Assembly (NCBI GenBank): GCA_028275205.1
Contig: JAPWVB010000062.1
Coordinates: forward strand, 1-7,140
Direction of reading: 5' to 3'
Source: Candidatus Acetothermia bacterium
Lineage (GTDB): Bacteria; Bipolaricaulota; Bipolaricaulia; RBG-16-55-9; DRXL01
DNA: 7,140 nt
The notes below the pieces were generated by a model that did not search any database, was not told the DNA's origin, and was given only the letters and a program-made list of their open reading frames with translations. This document shows positions 1 through 5,381 of this stretch, piece by piece. The position numbers were made by a program, and so were the translations under genes. Positions within the stretch are counted from its first letter, which is position 1, and every line of letters starts with the position of its first letter.

Positions 1-402
1 GAGGACATTCACGAAGCGCTCGTCACCGCCGTGCCCAAGATTAAGTTTGGGCTGGCGTTCTGCGAGTCTTCGGGGCCGGCGCTCGTGCGCTGGAGCGGCA
101 CAGATTCAGAGATGATCGAATTGGCGAAGAAGAACGCCCTGGCGCTCTCCGCCGGGCATAGCTTCATTATCTTTCTGAAGGACTGCTACCCCATCAACGT
201 TCTGAACGTTGTCCGAAACGTTCCCGAAGTCTGTCATATCTACTGCGCCACGGCCAACCCCGTCGAAGTAGTTCTCGCGGAGACGACGCAGGGGCGCGGC
301 ATCTTGGGCGTGATTGACGGGGTCAAGTCCAAGGGCATCGAGGGCGAGAAGGAGATCGCCGAGCGCAAGGAGTTCTTACGCAAGATCGGCTACAAACTTT
401 GA
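1..402 (+). CDS. adenosine-specific kinase family protein, 5' end missing
   Basis: The frame is open from base 1, so the true start lies before the window and 133 C-terminal residues are visible. A GTG at 31 is in frame, but the ten codons before it (EDIHEALVTA) already read like the family, so it is internal. The conserved blocks KFGLAFCE, LVRWSG, AGHSFIIFL, PINVLN, CATANPVEV and QGRGILGVIDG match the family called adenosine-specific kinase (formerly DUF355), whose members are about 160 residues. About 30 residues are therefore probably missing. The family name rests on nucleoside binding and structure in an archaeal member; the physiological reaction is not well established. The gene ends at TGA 400-402, whose bases start the left arm of a long palindrome shared with the convergent acyl-CoA dehydrogenase gene. 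Family assignment is firm by motif recognition; function is inherited from the family name. Confidence 0.87.
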   Translation, partial: EDIHEALVTAVPKIKFGLAFCESSGPALVRWSGTDSEMIELAKKNALALSAGHSFIIFLKDCYPINVLNVVRNVPEVCHIYCATANPVEVVLAETTQGRGILGVIDGVKSKGIEGEKEIAERKEFLRKIGYKL

Positions 403-493
403 ATCACGGGAGGCACAGAAATGGGCCACAGAAAGCACGGAATGAAAATCCCTTCTGTGTCATCCGTGGCTCTTCAGTGCTTTCCGTGATTCA
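400..493. repeat. long imperfect palindrome between convergent genes, possible bidirectional terminator
   Basis: TGAATCACGG at 400-409 is perfectly complementary to CCGTGATTCA at 484-493. Pairing continues inward with interruptions: GCAC 413-416 with GTGC 477-480, GCCAC 425-429 with GTGGC 466-470, and CACGGAA 436-442 with TTCTGTG 453-459 (one G-T wobble), leaving a short A-rich loop near 445-450. The left half carries related units: CACAGAAA at 414-421 and 427-434, then CACGGAAT at 436-443. The outer arms contain the TGA stops of both flanking genes. Such CACAGAA-type degenerate palindromes are, from general experience, dispersed in many environmental bacterial genomes, so this may be one copy of a repeat family. 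As RNA it could fold from either strand and end both transcripts, but there is no long T-tract, so termination is inferred. Confidence 0.75.
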
Positions 494-1633
494 ATCTTTC
501 AACAGTTCTCGGGCGATGACGAGTTTTTGGATTTCGCTTGTGCCTTCGTAAATGCGCGTGATGCGTGCGTCTCTGTAGAGCCGTTCGACTTTGTAGTCAC
601 GAATATAGCCGTAGCCACCGTGAATCTGCAGGGCTTGGTCAGTCACCTCGCTGGCGATCTCTGCCGCGTAGAGCTTGGCGATCGAAGAGTCCATGATGTA
701 GTCGAGCTTACGGTCTTTCTTCCACGCAGCTTTATACGTCAACAGTCGGGCGGCTTCAACTTTTGCCTTCATCTCGGCGAGCATGAACTGGATCGCCTGG
801 AACTCGCTGAGAAATTTCCCAAAAGCTTTACGCTCTTTAGAGTATTTGAGCGCTTCATCGAGCGCGGCTTGGGCGATGCCCACGGCCTGCGCGGCAATCG
901 CGATTCTCCCAGAATCGAGCGTAACCATAGCGACCTTGAAGCCGCGGTTGAGCTCGCCAACGAGATTCTCTTTGGGGACCTTGCAGTCCTCAAAGAAGAG
1001 CTCGCAGGTGCTCGTGCCCCGGATGCCCAGCTTGTCTTCTTCTTTGCCCACGGTGAACCCCGGCGTGCCTCGCTCGACGATGAAGCAGCTGACGCCGCGG
1101 TTGCCCGCGGCTGGATCGGTGAGCGCAAAGACCAGAAAGATATCAGCGAACCCGGCGCTCGTGATAAAGCGCTTCGATCCGTTGAGGACGAAGTAATCCC
1201 CCTTGGCGACGGCAGTGGTCTTCATGCCCGCGGCGTCGGAGCCCGACTCCGGCTCGGTGAGCGCGAACGCTCCAAAGCGCTTGCCCGCCGCAAGATCGGG
1301 CAGATACTTTCTCTTCTGGGCTTCGTTGCCAAACTCGACCAAGAGCGTATTACAGAGGGAATTCTGCACGCTGAACGCCGTCGAAGTCGAGGCGCACGAG
1401 CGCGACAGCTCCTCCATGACGACCACATAGCTGAGCATATCCGCACCGATGCCCCCGTACTCCTCGGGGACGGTCATGCCCAGATACCCCAGCTCGCCAA
1501 GCTTCTTCAAGATCTCCAGCGGGACGCGATGCGCACGATCTATCTCTGTCGCGATGGGCTCCAATTCTTTGAGCGCGAACTCACGGGCCGACTTGCGGAA
1601 GAGCTCTTGCTCAGGCGTAAGGGAGAAGTCCAT
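491..1633 (-). CDS. acyl-CoA dehydrogenase, short-chain/butyryl-CoA type
   Basis: This 380-residue FAD flavoenzyme has the usual length for the family and should oxidise an acyl-CoA to the trans-2-enoyl-CoA, the first step of beta-oxidation, in the cytoplasm. Seen in sequence: an N-terminal helical domain (about 1-118), the signature AFALTEPESGSD (122-133), the middle beta-domain, ERKAFGK (267-273), QIHGGYGY (336-343), YRDARI (353-358) and IYEGTSEIQ (361-369). Glu363 of that last motif is the expected catalytic base, in the position used by short- and medium-chain enzymes. An in-frame GTG six bases upstream lies inside the Shine-Dalgarno sequence GAGGTG, so ATG 1633-1631 is preferred. Only 17-18 bases separate it from the cyclophilin gene upstream, so both are probably co-transcribed. 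Chain length cannot be read reliably; branched-chain or glutaryl-type substrates remain possible. Confidence 0.95.
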   Translation of the reverse strand: MDFSLTPEQELFRKSAREFALKELEPIATEIDRAHRVPLEILKKLGELGYLGMTVPEEYGGIGADMLSYVVVMEELSRSCASTSTAFSVQNSLCNTLLVEFGNEAQKRKYLPDLAAGKRFGAFALTEPESGSDAAGMKTTAVAKGDYFVLNGSKRFITSAGFADIFLVFALTDPAAGNRGVSCFIVERGTPGFTVGKEEDKLGIRGTSTCELFFEDCKVPKENLVGELNRGFKVAMVTLDSGRIAIAAQAVGIAQAALDEALKYSKERKAFGKFLSEFQAIQFMLAEMKAKVEAARLLTYKAAWKKDRKLDYIMDSSIAKLYAAEIASEVTDQALQIHGGYGYIRDYKVERLYRDARITRIYEGTSEIQKLVIARELLKD

Positions 1634-1636
1634 AAG

Positions 1637-1642
1637 CACCTC
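1637..1642 (-). promoter_or_regulatory. ribosome binding site deciding the acyl-CoA dehydrogenase start
   Basis: On the minus strand GAGGTG is followed by CTT and ATG. The alternative GTG start is the last three bases of this site itself, so initiation at the ATG (MDFSL) is more likely than at the GTG (MLMDFSL). Confidence 0.6.
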
Positions 1643-1651
1643 GCTTGCAGG

Positions 1652-2299
1652 TCACTGTTGCAGAGAGATTGACTTCAATTCTACAGGGACGACAGGACGA
1701 TCGCCGGGGCCGACCTCGACCTGCCCGATGGCCATGACGACCTCCAGTCCCTCGATCACTCTGCCGAAGATCGCGTACTTGCCGTCAAGGTGCGGAGCGG
1801 GGCCGAGGGTAATATAGAACTGGCTCGTCGCGCTATCGGGGTCTTGGGAGCGAGCCATCCCCACGATCCCCGCGCGGTCGTGCTTCAAGTCCGGATGAAT
1901 CTCTAATTTGATGCTCTTCTCCGAGCCGCCGCGACCGGTCCCCGTGGGATCGCCCGTTTGGATGACAAAGCCCGCGACAACGCGGTGGAAGATCATATTC
2001 TTATAGAAGCCGCGATTGACTAACTCTATGAAGTTCTGTACGGTGTGTGGGGCTTTGTCGGCAAAGAGCTCGATCTTGAACGTGCCCATGCTCGTCTCGA
2101 CGATAGCTACAGGGTTGGTGCTCACGCTGGGTGGAGGCGGCGGAGACGGTGGCGGCGCGCTAGGTTGGGGAGTGGGCGGTGCAGAAGAAGGAGGCGGGGT
2201 CTTGGGGCTTTCCGCCTGCTGCCCTGACTTCGGCCCGCCGCAGCTTATCAAGAGCATTGTGCCTACCAAGAGCACGAGAGCAAGAGCGCTGATCCTCAC
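1652..2299 (-). CDS. lipoprotein cyclophilin-type peptidyl-prolyl cis-trans isomerase
   Basis: This 215-residue protein begins with a lipoprotein signal: a hydrophobic segment (about 4-18) and the lipobox LISC with Cys20 as lipidation site. Residues 31-63 are a proline-rich stalk including runs of three and five prolines. The cyclophilin domain follows (about 64-215), with FHRV (104-107), FVIQTGD (111-117), the GMARSQDPDSATSQFYI block (147-163) and LDGKYAIFGRV (171-181). His105/Arg106 and Gln114 sit where active-site residues are expected. The tryptophan that precedes LDGK in human cyclophilin A is His170 here, a change often linked to weak cyclosporin binding. It should catalyse proline isomerisation in proteins outside the cytoplasmic membrane. 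Start is GTG 2299-2297, supported by AAGGAGG eight bases upstream. A good promoter lies just before it. Confidence 0.94.
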   Translation of the reverse strand: MRISALALVLLVGTMLLISCGGPKSGQQAESPKTPPPSSAPPTPQPSAPPPSPPPPPSVSTNPVAIVETSMGTFKIELFADKAPHTVQNFIELVNRGFYKNMIFHRVVAGFVIQTGDPTGTGRGGSEKSIKLEIHPDLKHDRAGIVGMARSQDPDSATSQFYITLGPAPHLDGKYAIFGRVIEGLEVVMAIGQVEVGPGDRPVVPVELKSISLQQ

Positions 2300-2331
2300 C
2301 GTCTTGGCCTCCTTCGGATACGAATCGCTCT

Positions 2332-2361
2332 ATCTTACGATGTTGGAGAATGGTGCGTCAA
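2332..2361 (-). promoter_or_regulatory. sigma70-like promoter for the cyclophilin gene
   Basis: Minus strand: TTGACG (bases 2361-2356, five of six to TTGACA), 18-nt spacer, TAAGAT (2337-2332, four of six to TATAAT). Transcription would start about 25 bases before the GTG start. The -35 box lies in one arm of a perfect inverted repeat (2355-2374). It would let the cyclophilin and acyl-CoA dehydrogenase genes be expressed independently of the two genes upstream. Confidence 0.55.
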
Positions 2362-2374
2362 ATTCACTTGACGC
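2355..2374. repeat. perfect 7-bp inverted repeat at stop codon and -35 box
   Basis: GCGTCAA (2355-2361) and TTGACGC (2368-2374) are exact reverse complements around a 6-nt centre. The left arm is the -35 region of the cyclophilin promoter read on the minus strand, and the centre contains the end of the tRNA-binding protein gene (TGA 2366-2364). It could be an operator for a dimeric regulator or a weak hairpin ending the upstream transcript. No T-run follows on the minus strand, which favours an operator or chance over a classical terminator. Confidence 0.5.
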
Positions 2375-2690
2375 GGCAGCCGTTGGGCACAGGGCGCTGG
2401 AGCGTCACCAGAGCAAGCTGAGAGGAGTCATCCGTGCTGGCGGCCAGCAACATCCCCTGCGACTCGATCCCGCGGATGACCGCGGGCTGCAAGTTCGTCA
2501 CGACGACGATCTGCTTTCCGATCAGTTCTTCTGGGGTGTAGTGCTTGGCGATCCCCGCGACCAGCTGACGGCGCTCGCTTCCCAGATCTATCTGGAGCTT
2601 GAGCAGCTTCTCTGTGCTGGGGACGCGCTCCGCGCTCAGAATGGTTGCGACGCGCAGCTCAATCTTCTGAAACTCTTCGATGGTGATCAC
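2364..2690 (-). CDS. free-standing tRNA-binding protein, MetRS C-terminal domain type
   Basis: This 108-residue protein is one OB-fold tRNA-binding domain resembling the C-terminal dimerisation domain of methionyl-tRNA synthetase and stand-alone relatives such as Trbp111 and CsaA. Seen: an N-terminal ITIEEFQKIELRVATI segment (2-17), KLLKLQIDLG (28-37), RQLVAGIAKHYTPEELIGKQ (41-60), VVVTNLQPA (62-70) and IRGIESQGMLLAA (72-84), all typical of the MetG C-terminus rather than CsaA. Members form dimers that bind the outer corner of tRNA. It may complement a MetRS lacking its own C-terminal domain, encoded elsewhere; no synthetase is in view. Start is GTG 2690-2688, supported by AAGGAGGT five bases upstream. 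It overlaps the preceding gene's stop by 4 nt (GTGA), implying translational coupling. Confidence 0.9.
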   Translation of the reverse strand: MITIEEFQKIELRVATILSAERVPSTEKLLKLQIDLGSERRQLVAGIAKHYTPEELIGKQIVVVTNLQPAVIRGIESQGMLLAASTDDSSQLALVTLQRPVPNGCRVK

Positions 2691-3052
2691 AGTGGACCTC
2701 CTTGGTGTTGGGTTTGTCGGATCTCTTCGAGCATCTCTACGGCTCTGCGCAGGTGCGGGATGACGATCGAACCCCCCACGATCAGGGCGACATTGAACGT
2801 TTCAAAGAGCTCCTCGTCGGTGACGCCGAGCTTGGCGCATTGTATTAAATGATACGAGATGCAGTCATCGCAGCGCAAGACCATAGAGGCGACTAAGCCC
2901 AAAAGCTCTTTGGTCTTCGCGGGGAGCGCCCCATCCTGGTAGGCTTGGGAGTCGAGCGCGAAGAACCTCTTGATCTGAAGGTTCCCGTGGGCGAGGATCT
3001 TCTCGTTCATCTTCTGGCGGAACTCTTGGAAGCTTTGGAGCCGACCGGGCAT
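2687..3052 (-). CDS. carboxymuconolactone decarboxylase / AhpD-like family protein
   Basis: This 121-residue single-domain protein is all-helical by family. It contains Glu49, Cys61, Cys64 and His68, fitting exactly the EX11CX2CX3H pattern that forms the thiol redox centre and proton relay of AhpD alkylhydroperoxidases. A peroxidase or disulfide-exchange role is therefore more likely than lactone decarboxylation. Other family features are LPAKTKELLGLVASMVLRC (43-61), the helix after the CXXC, and GVTDEELFETFNVALIVGGS (76-95). ATG 3052-3050 has a strong AAAGGAGG five bases upstream. It is the first gene of the minus-strand cluster and overlaps the tRNA-binding gene by 4 nt. The physiological thiol partner and substrate cannot be read from the sequence. 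Confidence 0.9.
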   Translation of the reverse strand: MPGRLQSFQEFRQKMNEKILAHGNLQIKRFFALDSQAYQDGALPAKTKELLGLVASMVLRCDDCISYHLIQCAKLGVTDEELFETFNVALIVGGSIVIPHLRRAVEMLEEIRQTQHQGGPL

Positions 3053-3080
3053 ATGACCTCCTTTCTGAGAGATTCAGACT

Positions 3081-3086
3081 ATTGTA
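3081..3086 (-). promoter_or_regulatory. possible -10 box of the minus-strand cluster
   Basis: Minus strand TACAAT (five of six to TATAAT) lies about 30 bases before the AhpD-like gene start. No convincing -35 hexamer is seen 16-18 bases upstream of it, so the element is tentative and might depend on an activator or a different sigma factor. Confidence 0.35.
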
Positions 3087-3094
3087 GCGAGCGA

Positions 3095-3123
3095 TTGACT
3101 TATGGGCGAGCTTGTCGTAATCT
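3095..3123 (+). promoter_or_regulatory. candidate promoter of the AidB-like dehydrogenase gene
   Basis: TTGACT (3095-3100, five of six to the -35 consensus) is followed after 17 nt by TAATCT (3118-3123), a weak -10 match. It sits in the 90-base gap between divergent genes, about 20 bases before the ATG. Spacing is ideal, the -10 is poor. Confidence 0.4.
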
Positions 3124-3130
3124 GTCTGTA

Positions 3131-3138
3131 GAAGGAGG
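3131..3138 (+). promoter_or_regulatory. ribosome binding site deciding the AidB-like gene start
   Basis: GAAGGAGG lies 4 bases before ATG 3143. The frame is open upstream to 2945, but that extension runs antisense through the AhpD-like gene and lacks family resemblance, so this site fixes the start at 3143. Confidence 0.8.
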
Positions 3139-3142
3139 CGCT

Positions 3143-4594
3143 ATGAGCTGGGAAAGACTCTCTTCGCCCGTGGCGTTCTTGAAGCAGATGCTCGGTGCTG
3201 TCGCCTGTGAGCAGATCTTGCGAGCCTACGAAGCGTTTTGGGAGACCGAGGGCAAGCCGATCTCGGAGACGATAGACCGTTCCGGCACGCCGTGGCTGAG
3301 GATGTTCGATCGCTTCGGCAGGCGCATAGACGAGATTCTCTTTCCCCCAGAGTATTGGAAGCTGCTGCGTCGAGGGTATAAAGACGGGATCGTCTGGCGC
3401 GTCTTTGACGAAAAATCCCTGATCTCGTCGTATCTATTGGGCTATGTGACGTCGTTTTACGATCCGGGGCTCTATTGTCCGTACACGGTCTCGCTGGCTA
3501 CGGCGGTGCCGCTAGAAAAATATGGGTCTGAGGGCGTGAAAGCTCGCTTTCTCCCAAGGCTCCTAGAGCGGGATGAGTCGGTCTGGCAGGGTGCAACGTG
3601 GATGACCGAAGTGAAGGGCGGTTCGGACCTGGGCGCGGCCGTCGAGACGATCGCTCAGCCTGCGGGGGATCATTGGCTGCTCACGGGCGAGAAGTACTTT
3701 GCGAGCAACGTCGGGGCGGAGCTCGCCGTCGTGGCAGCTCGCCCGCAAGGGGCTCCCAAGAACGTTCGTGGGCTTGCGCTCTTCTTGCTCCCCAAATACC
3801 GTCACGATGGAACCCTCAACTATACGATAAGAAGACTCAAAGACAAGATCGCCACGCGCTCCGTGCCCACCGGCGAGGTCGAGCTGAAAGAGAGCGAAGC
3901 GTATCTGTTGGGCAAGCTCGAATGGGGCGTCTATCTGATCTTAGAGGTGTTGAATCTCTCGCGGGTGGCCAACAGCGTCGGGAGCGTCGCCCTCACCCAA
4001 CGGGTGCTTGCGGACGCTTTGAGCTTCGCGCAGCAGCGCACAGCGTTCGGGAAAGAGATCATCGGGCACCCACTGCTTCGCAAGCAGTTTGAAGATCGCA
4101 TAGCGCAGCTTGAGAGCGCGTTTGCACTGGCGTGGGAGGCCGTGACGCTCTTAGATCGAGTCTGGCGTCAGACGCCGCCGTACCCCGAGCAGTATCATCT
4201 CTTCAGATTGATTGCGCATCTCGCGAAGTATTGGACGGCAGAGCTCGCGGCGCAGACGGCCAAGTGGGGCATGGAGGTCTACGGGGGAATCGGGACGCTC
4301 GCGGAATTCAGCATGGATCGCTGGCTGCGCGAAGCGATGATTCTCTCTATTTGGGAGGGGACGCCGCACCGTCAGATGCTCGACGGCTTGGAGGTGATGG
4401 AGCGCAAGGGCGCGCACAGACTGCTCTTTGAGCATCTGAAGCCGATGGCTGATTCGGCTGCGCTCTCGCAGATGGCAGCCCGCGTCGAGAAGTATCTCGA
4501 GCTCTCTGCTGAGGAGAAAGAAGCTCAGATCGAAGGGCTCTTTCGCGATCTAGCGAGTTTTACCGCTAGAGTGCTCCGGGGCAAGCTGAGATGA
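3143..4594 (+). CDS. AidB-like acyl-CoA dehydrogenase family protein
   Basis: This 483-residue protein is an acyl-CoA dehydrogenase fold member of the larger AidB-like branch. Seen: WMTEVKGGSD (153-162, the flavin-site signature; AidB has a closely similar MTE-x-x-GGSD), GEKYFASN (182-189), RLKDKIATRSVPTGEVEL (231-248, matching the AidB RLKDKLGxRS region), QQRTAFGK (297-304), YGGIGTLAE (380-388) and IWEGTPHRQMLDGLE (403-417). Glu405 in IWEGT is placed like the catalytic base of many family members. E. coli AidB is about 540 residues, and its C-terminal part binds DNA; here fewer than 80 residues follow IWEGT, so DNA binding is doubtful. Oxidation of an unknown acyl-CoA is the cautious call. 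The stop overlaps the next gene's start (ATGA), so the two are probably translationally coupled. Confidence 0.9.
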   Translation: MSWERLSSPVAFLKQMLGAVACEQILRAYEAFWETEGKPISETIDRSGTPWLRMFDRFGRRIDEILFPPEYWKLLRRGYKDGIVWRVFDEKSLISSYLLGYVTSFYDPGLYCPYTVSLATAVPLEKYGSEGVKARFLPRLLERDESVWQGATWMTEVKGGSDLGAAVETIAQPAGDHWLLTGEKYFASNVGAELAVVAARPQGAPKNVRGLALFLLPKYRHDGTLNYTIRRLKDKIATRSVPTGEVELKESEAYLLGKLEWGVYLILEVLNLSRVANSVGSVALTQRVLADALSFAQQRTAFGKEIIGHPLLRKQFEDRIAQLESAFALAWEAVTLLDRVWRQTPPYPEQYHLFRLIAHLAKYWTAELAAQTAKWGMEVYGGIGTLAEFSMDRWLREAMILSIWEGTPHRQMLDGLEVMERKGAHRLLFEHLKPMADSAALSQMAARVEKYLELSAEEKEAQIEGLFRDLASFTARVLRGKLR

Positions 4595-5334
4595 CTCATG
4601 AAGATCGTCTTGCCGTCGCCCGTGACCTTGCGCAGCGCATTCTTGCTAAGTACGGCGACGCTGTCTTGGGAATTGCAATTTACGGATCGGTCGCGCGCGG
4701 AGCTGATACTTCGTACAGCGATATTGAGTTGAAGGCGATCACCTCAGATTCCGTGGACGAGCACGATGTTGAATACGTGCACAGATCGGGCATGAAAATC
4801 GAGATCAACTACGAACACGCTGAGAACTACTTGCGCCGCGCGGGGAGCGTGGACACGGATTGGCCCATCTGGGCGGGGCAGTATCGTCAGCAAGTGGTGC
4901 TCTTTGAGCGAGAGAATTTCTTCGCTCAAGCTCGGCAAGCTGTCGGAAGTCTCAAAGACAAAGATTTTCGCGCGGCTCAGGCACAGCTCATCGCTGAGGA
5001 TCTCTACGAACTGGTGCAGAAGATTCGCGGAGCATGGGAGCATCATCACGAAGAGAATCTGCGCTGGTGGGCCGGAAGATTCCTATGGTTCTCGATCATG
5101 TGGTTGGGGCTGGCGAACCGCAAGTATTTCACAAGCGGCAGCACGGTCTGGGAAGAAGTTCGTAAGTTTATGATTTTGCCTAAAGATTTTGAGAGCTGCT
5201 TAAGTGTGCTGGCGGGCTTCAAGCCGAGCAGTGCCGGAGAAATCTATCGAGCTGTTGAAGGTTTGTGGACGGAGATTCAGAGATTGGCTGACGAGCAGGG
5301 TGTTATGTGGCAGTCCGACGAATGGTTGGTTTGA
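4591..5334 (+). CDS. kanamycin nucleotidyltransferase-like protein, ANT(4') family
   Basis: The 247-residue protein aligns along nearly its whole length with Staphylococcus kanamycin (aminoglycoside 4'-) nucleotidyltransferase, recalled from memory. Shared blocks include RILAKYGD (16-23), IAIYGSVARG (28-37), YSDIEL (42-47), KIEI (69-72), DTDWPIWAGQ (88-97) and AQLIAEDLYELVQK (131-144). All known active-site positions have identical residues: Asp44, Glu46 and Glu71 (metal ligands), Glu140 (general base) and Lys144, corresponding to D50, E52, E76, E145 and K149. The known family transfers AMP from ATP to the 4'-hydroxyl of aminoglycosides and works as a dimer. The natural substrate here could be another sugar or nucleoside. 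Its start overlaps the preceding stop by 4 nt and has no strong Shine-Dalgarno, so translation probably depends on coupling. By eye its base composition is somewhat more AT-rich than its neighbours. Confidence 0.88.
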   Translation: MTHEDRLAVARDLAQRILAKYGDAVLGIAIYGSVARGADTSYSDIELKAITSDSVDEHDVEYVHRSGMKIEINYEHAENYLRRAGSVDTDWPIWAGQYRQQVVLFERENFFAQARQAVGSLKDKDFRAAQAQLIAEDLYELVQKIRGAWEHHHEENLRWWAGRFLWFSIMWLGLANRKYFTSGSTVWEEVRKFMILPKDFESCLSVLAGFKPSSAGEIYRAVEGLWTEIQRLADEQGVMWQSDEWLV

Positions 5335-5369
5335 TGCAGTCTTTAAGTCCTCTTGGAGGTCAAAGCAAA

Positions 5370-5375
5370 GGGGAG
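5370..5375 (+). promoter_or_regulatory. ribosome binding site favouring the GTG start of the TrmH-like gene
   Basis: GGGGAG stands six bases before GTG 5382. The alternative in-frame ATGs at 5334 and 5307 have no recognisable Shine-Dalgarno sequence, and the first overlaps the upstream stop as TGATG, so reinitiation there is possible but less supported. Confidence 0.5.
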
Positions 5376-5381
5376 CGTGCA

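Noticed and set aside
400..493. CRISPR-like reading of the CACAGAA units
   Set aside because: The units are short, degenerate, not separated by uniform spacers, and form a palindrome rather than a direct-repeat array.
527..1672. A 381-codon open frame on the plus strand opposite the acyl-CoA dehydrogenase gene
   Set aside because: It mirrors the dehydrogenase gene almost exactly, has no family motifs and no convincing ribosome site. Codon bias of the real gene keeps the opposite strand open.
2016..2852. A 278-codon plus-strand frame with a glycine-rich stretch
   Set aside because: It is antisense to the cyclophilin, tRNA-binding and AhpD-like genes; the glycine run is just the complement of the proline codons.
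2945..3142. A 66-codon N-terminal extension of the AidB-like protein
   Set aside because: It lies antisense in the AhpD-like gene and crosses both promoters; GAAGGAGG before ATG 3143 gives a better start.
5307..5381. Longer TrmH-like protein from ATG 5307 or 5334
   Set aside because: Neither start has a Shine-Dalgarno sequence and the added residues do not look like the family; the 5334 start (TGATG) is kept as a possible alternative.
5340..5381. GGAGGT at 5355-5360 as a ribosome site
   Set aside because: No in-frame start codon lies at a usable distance after it; GTG 5382 is 21 bases away and has its own closer site.
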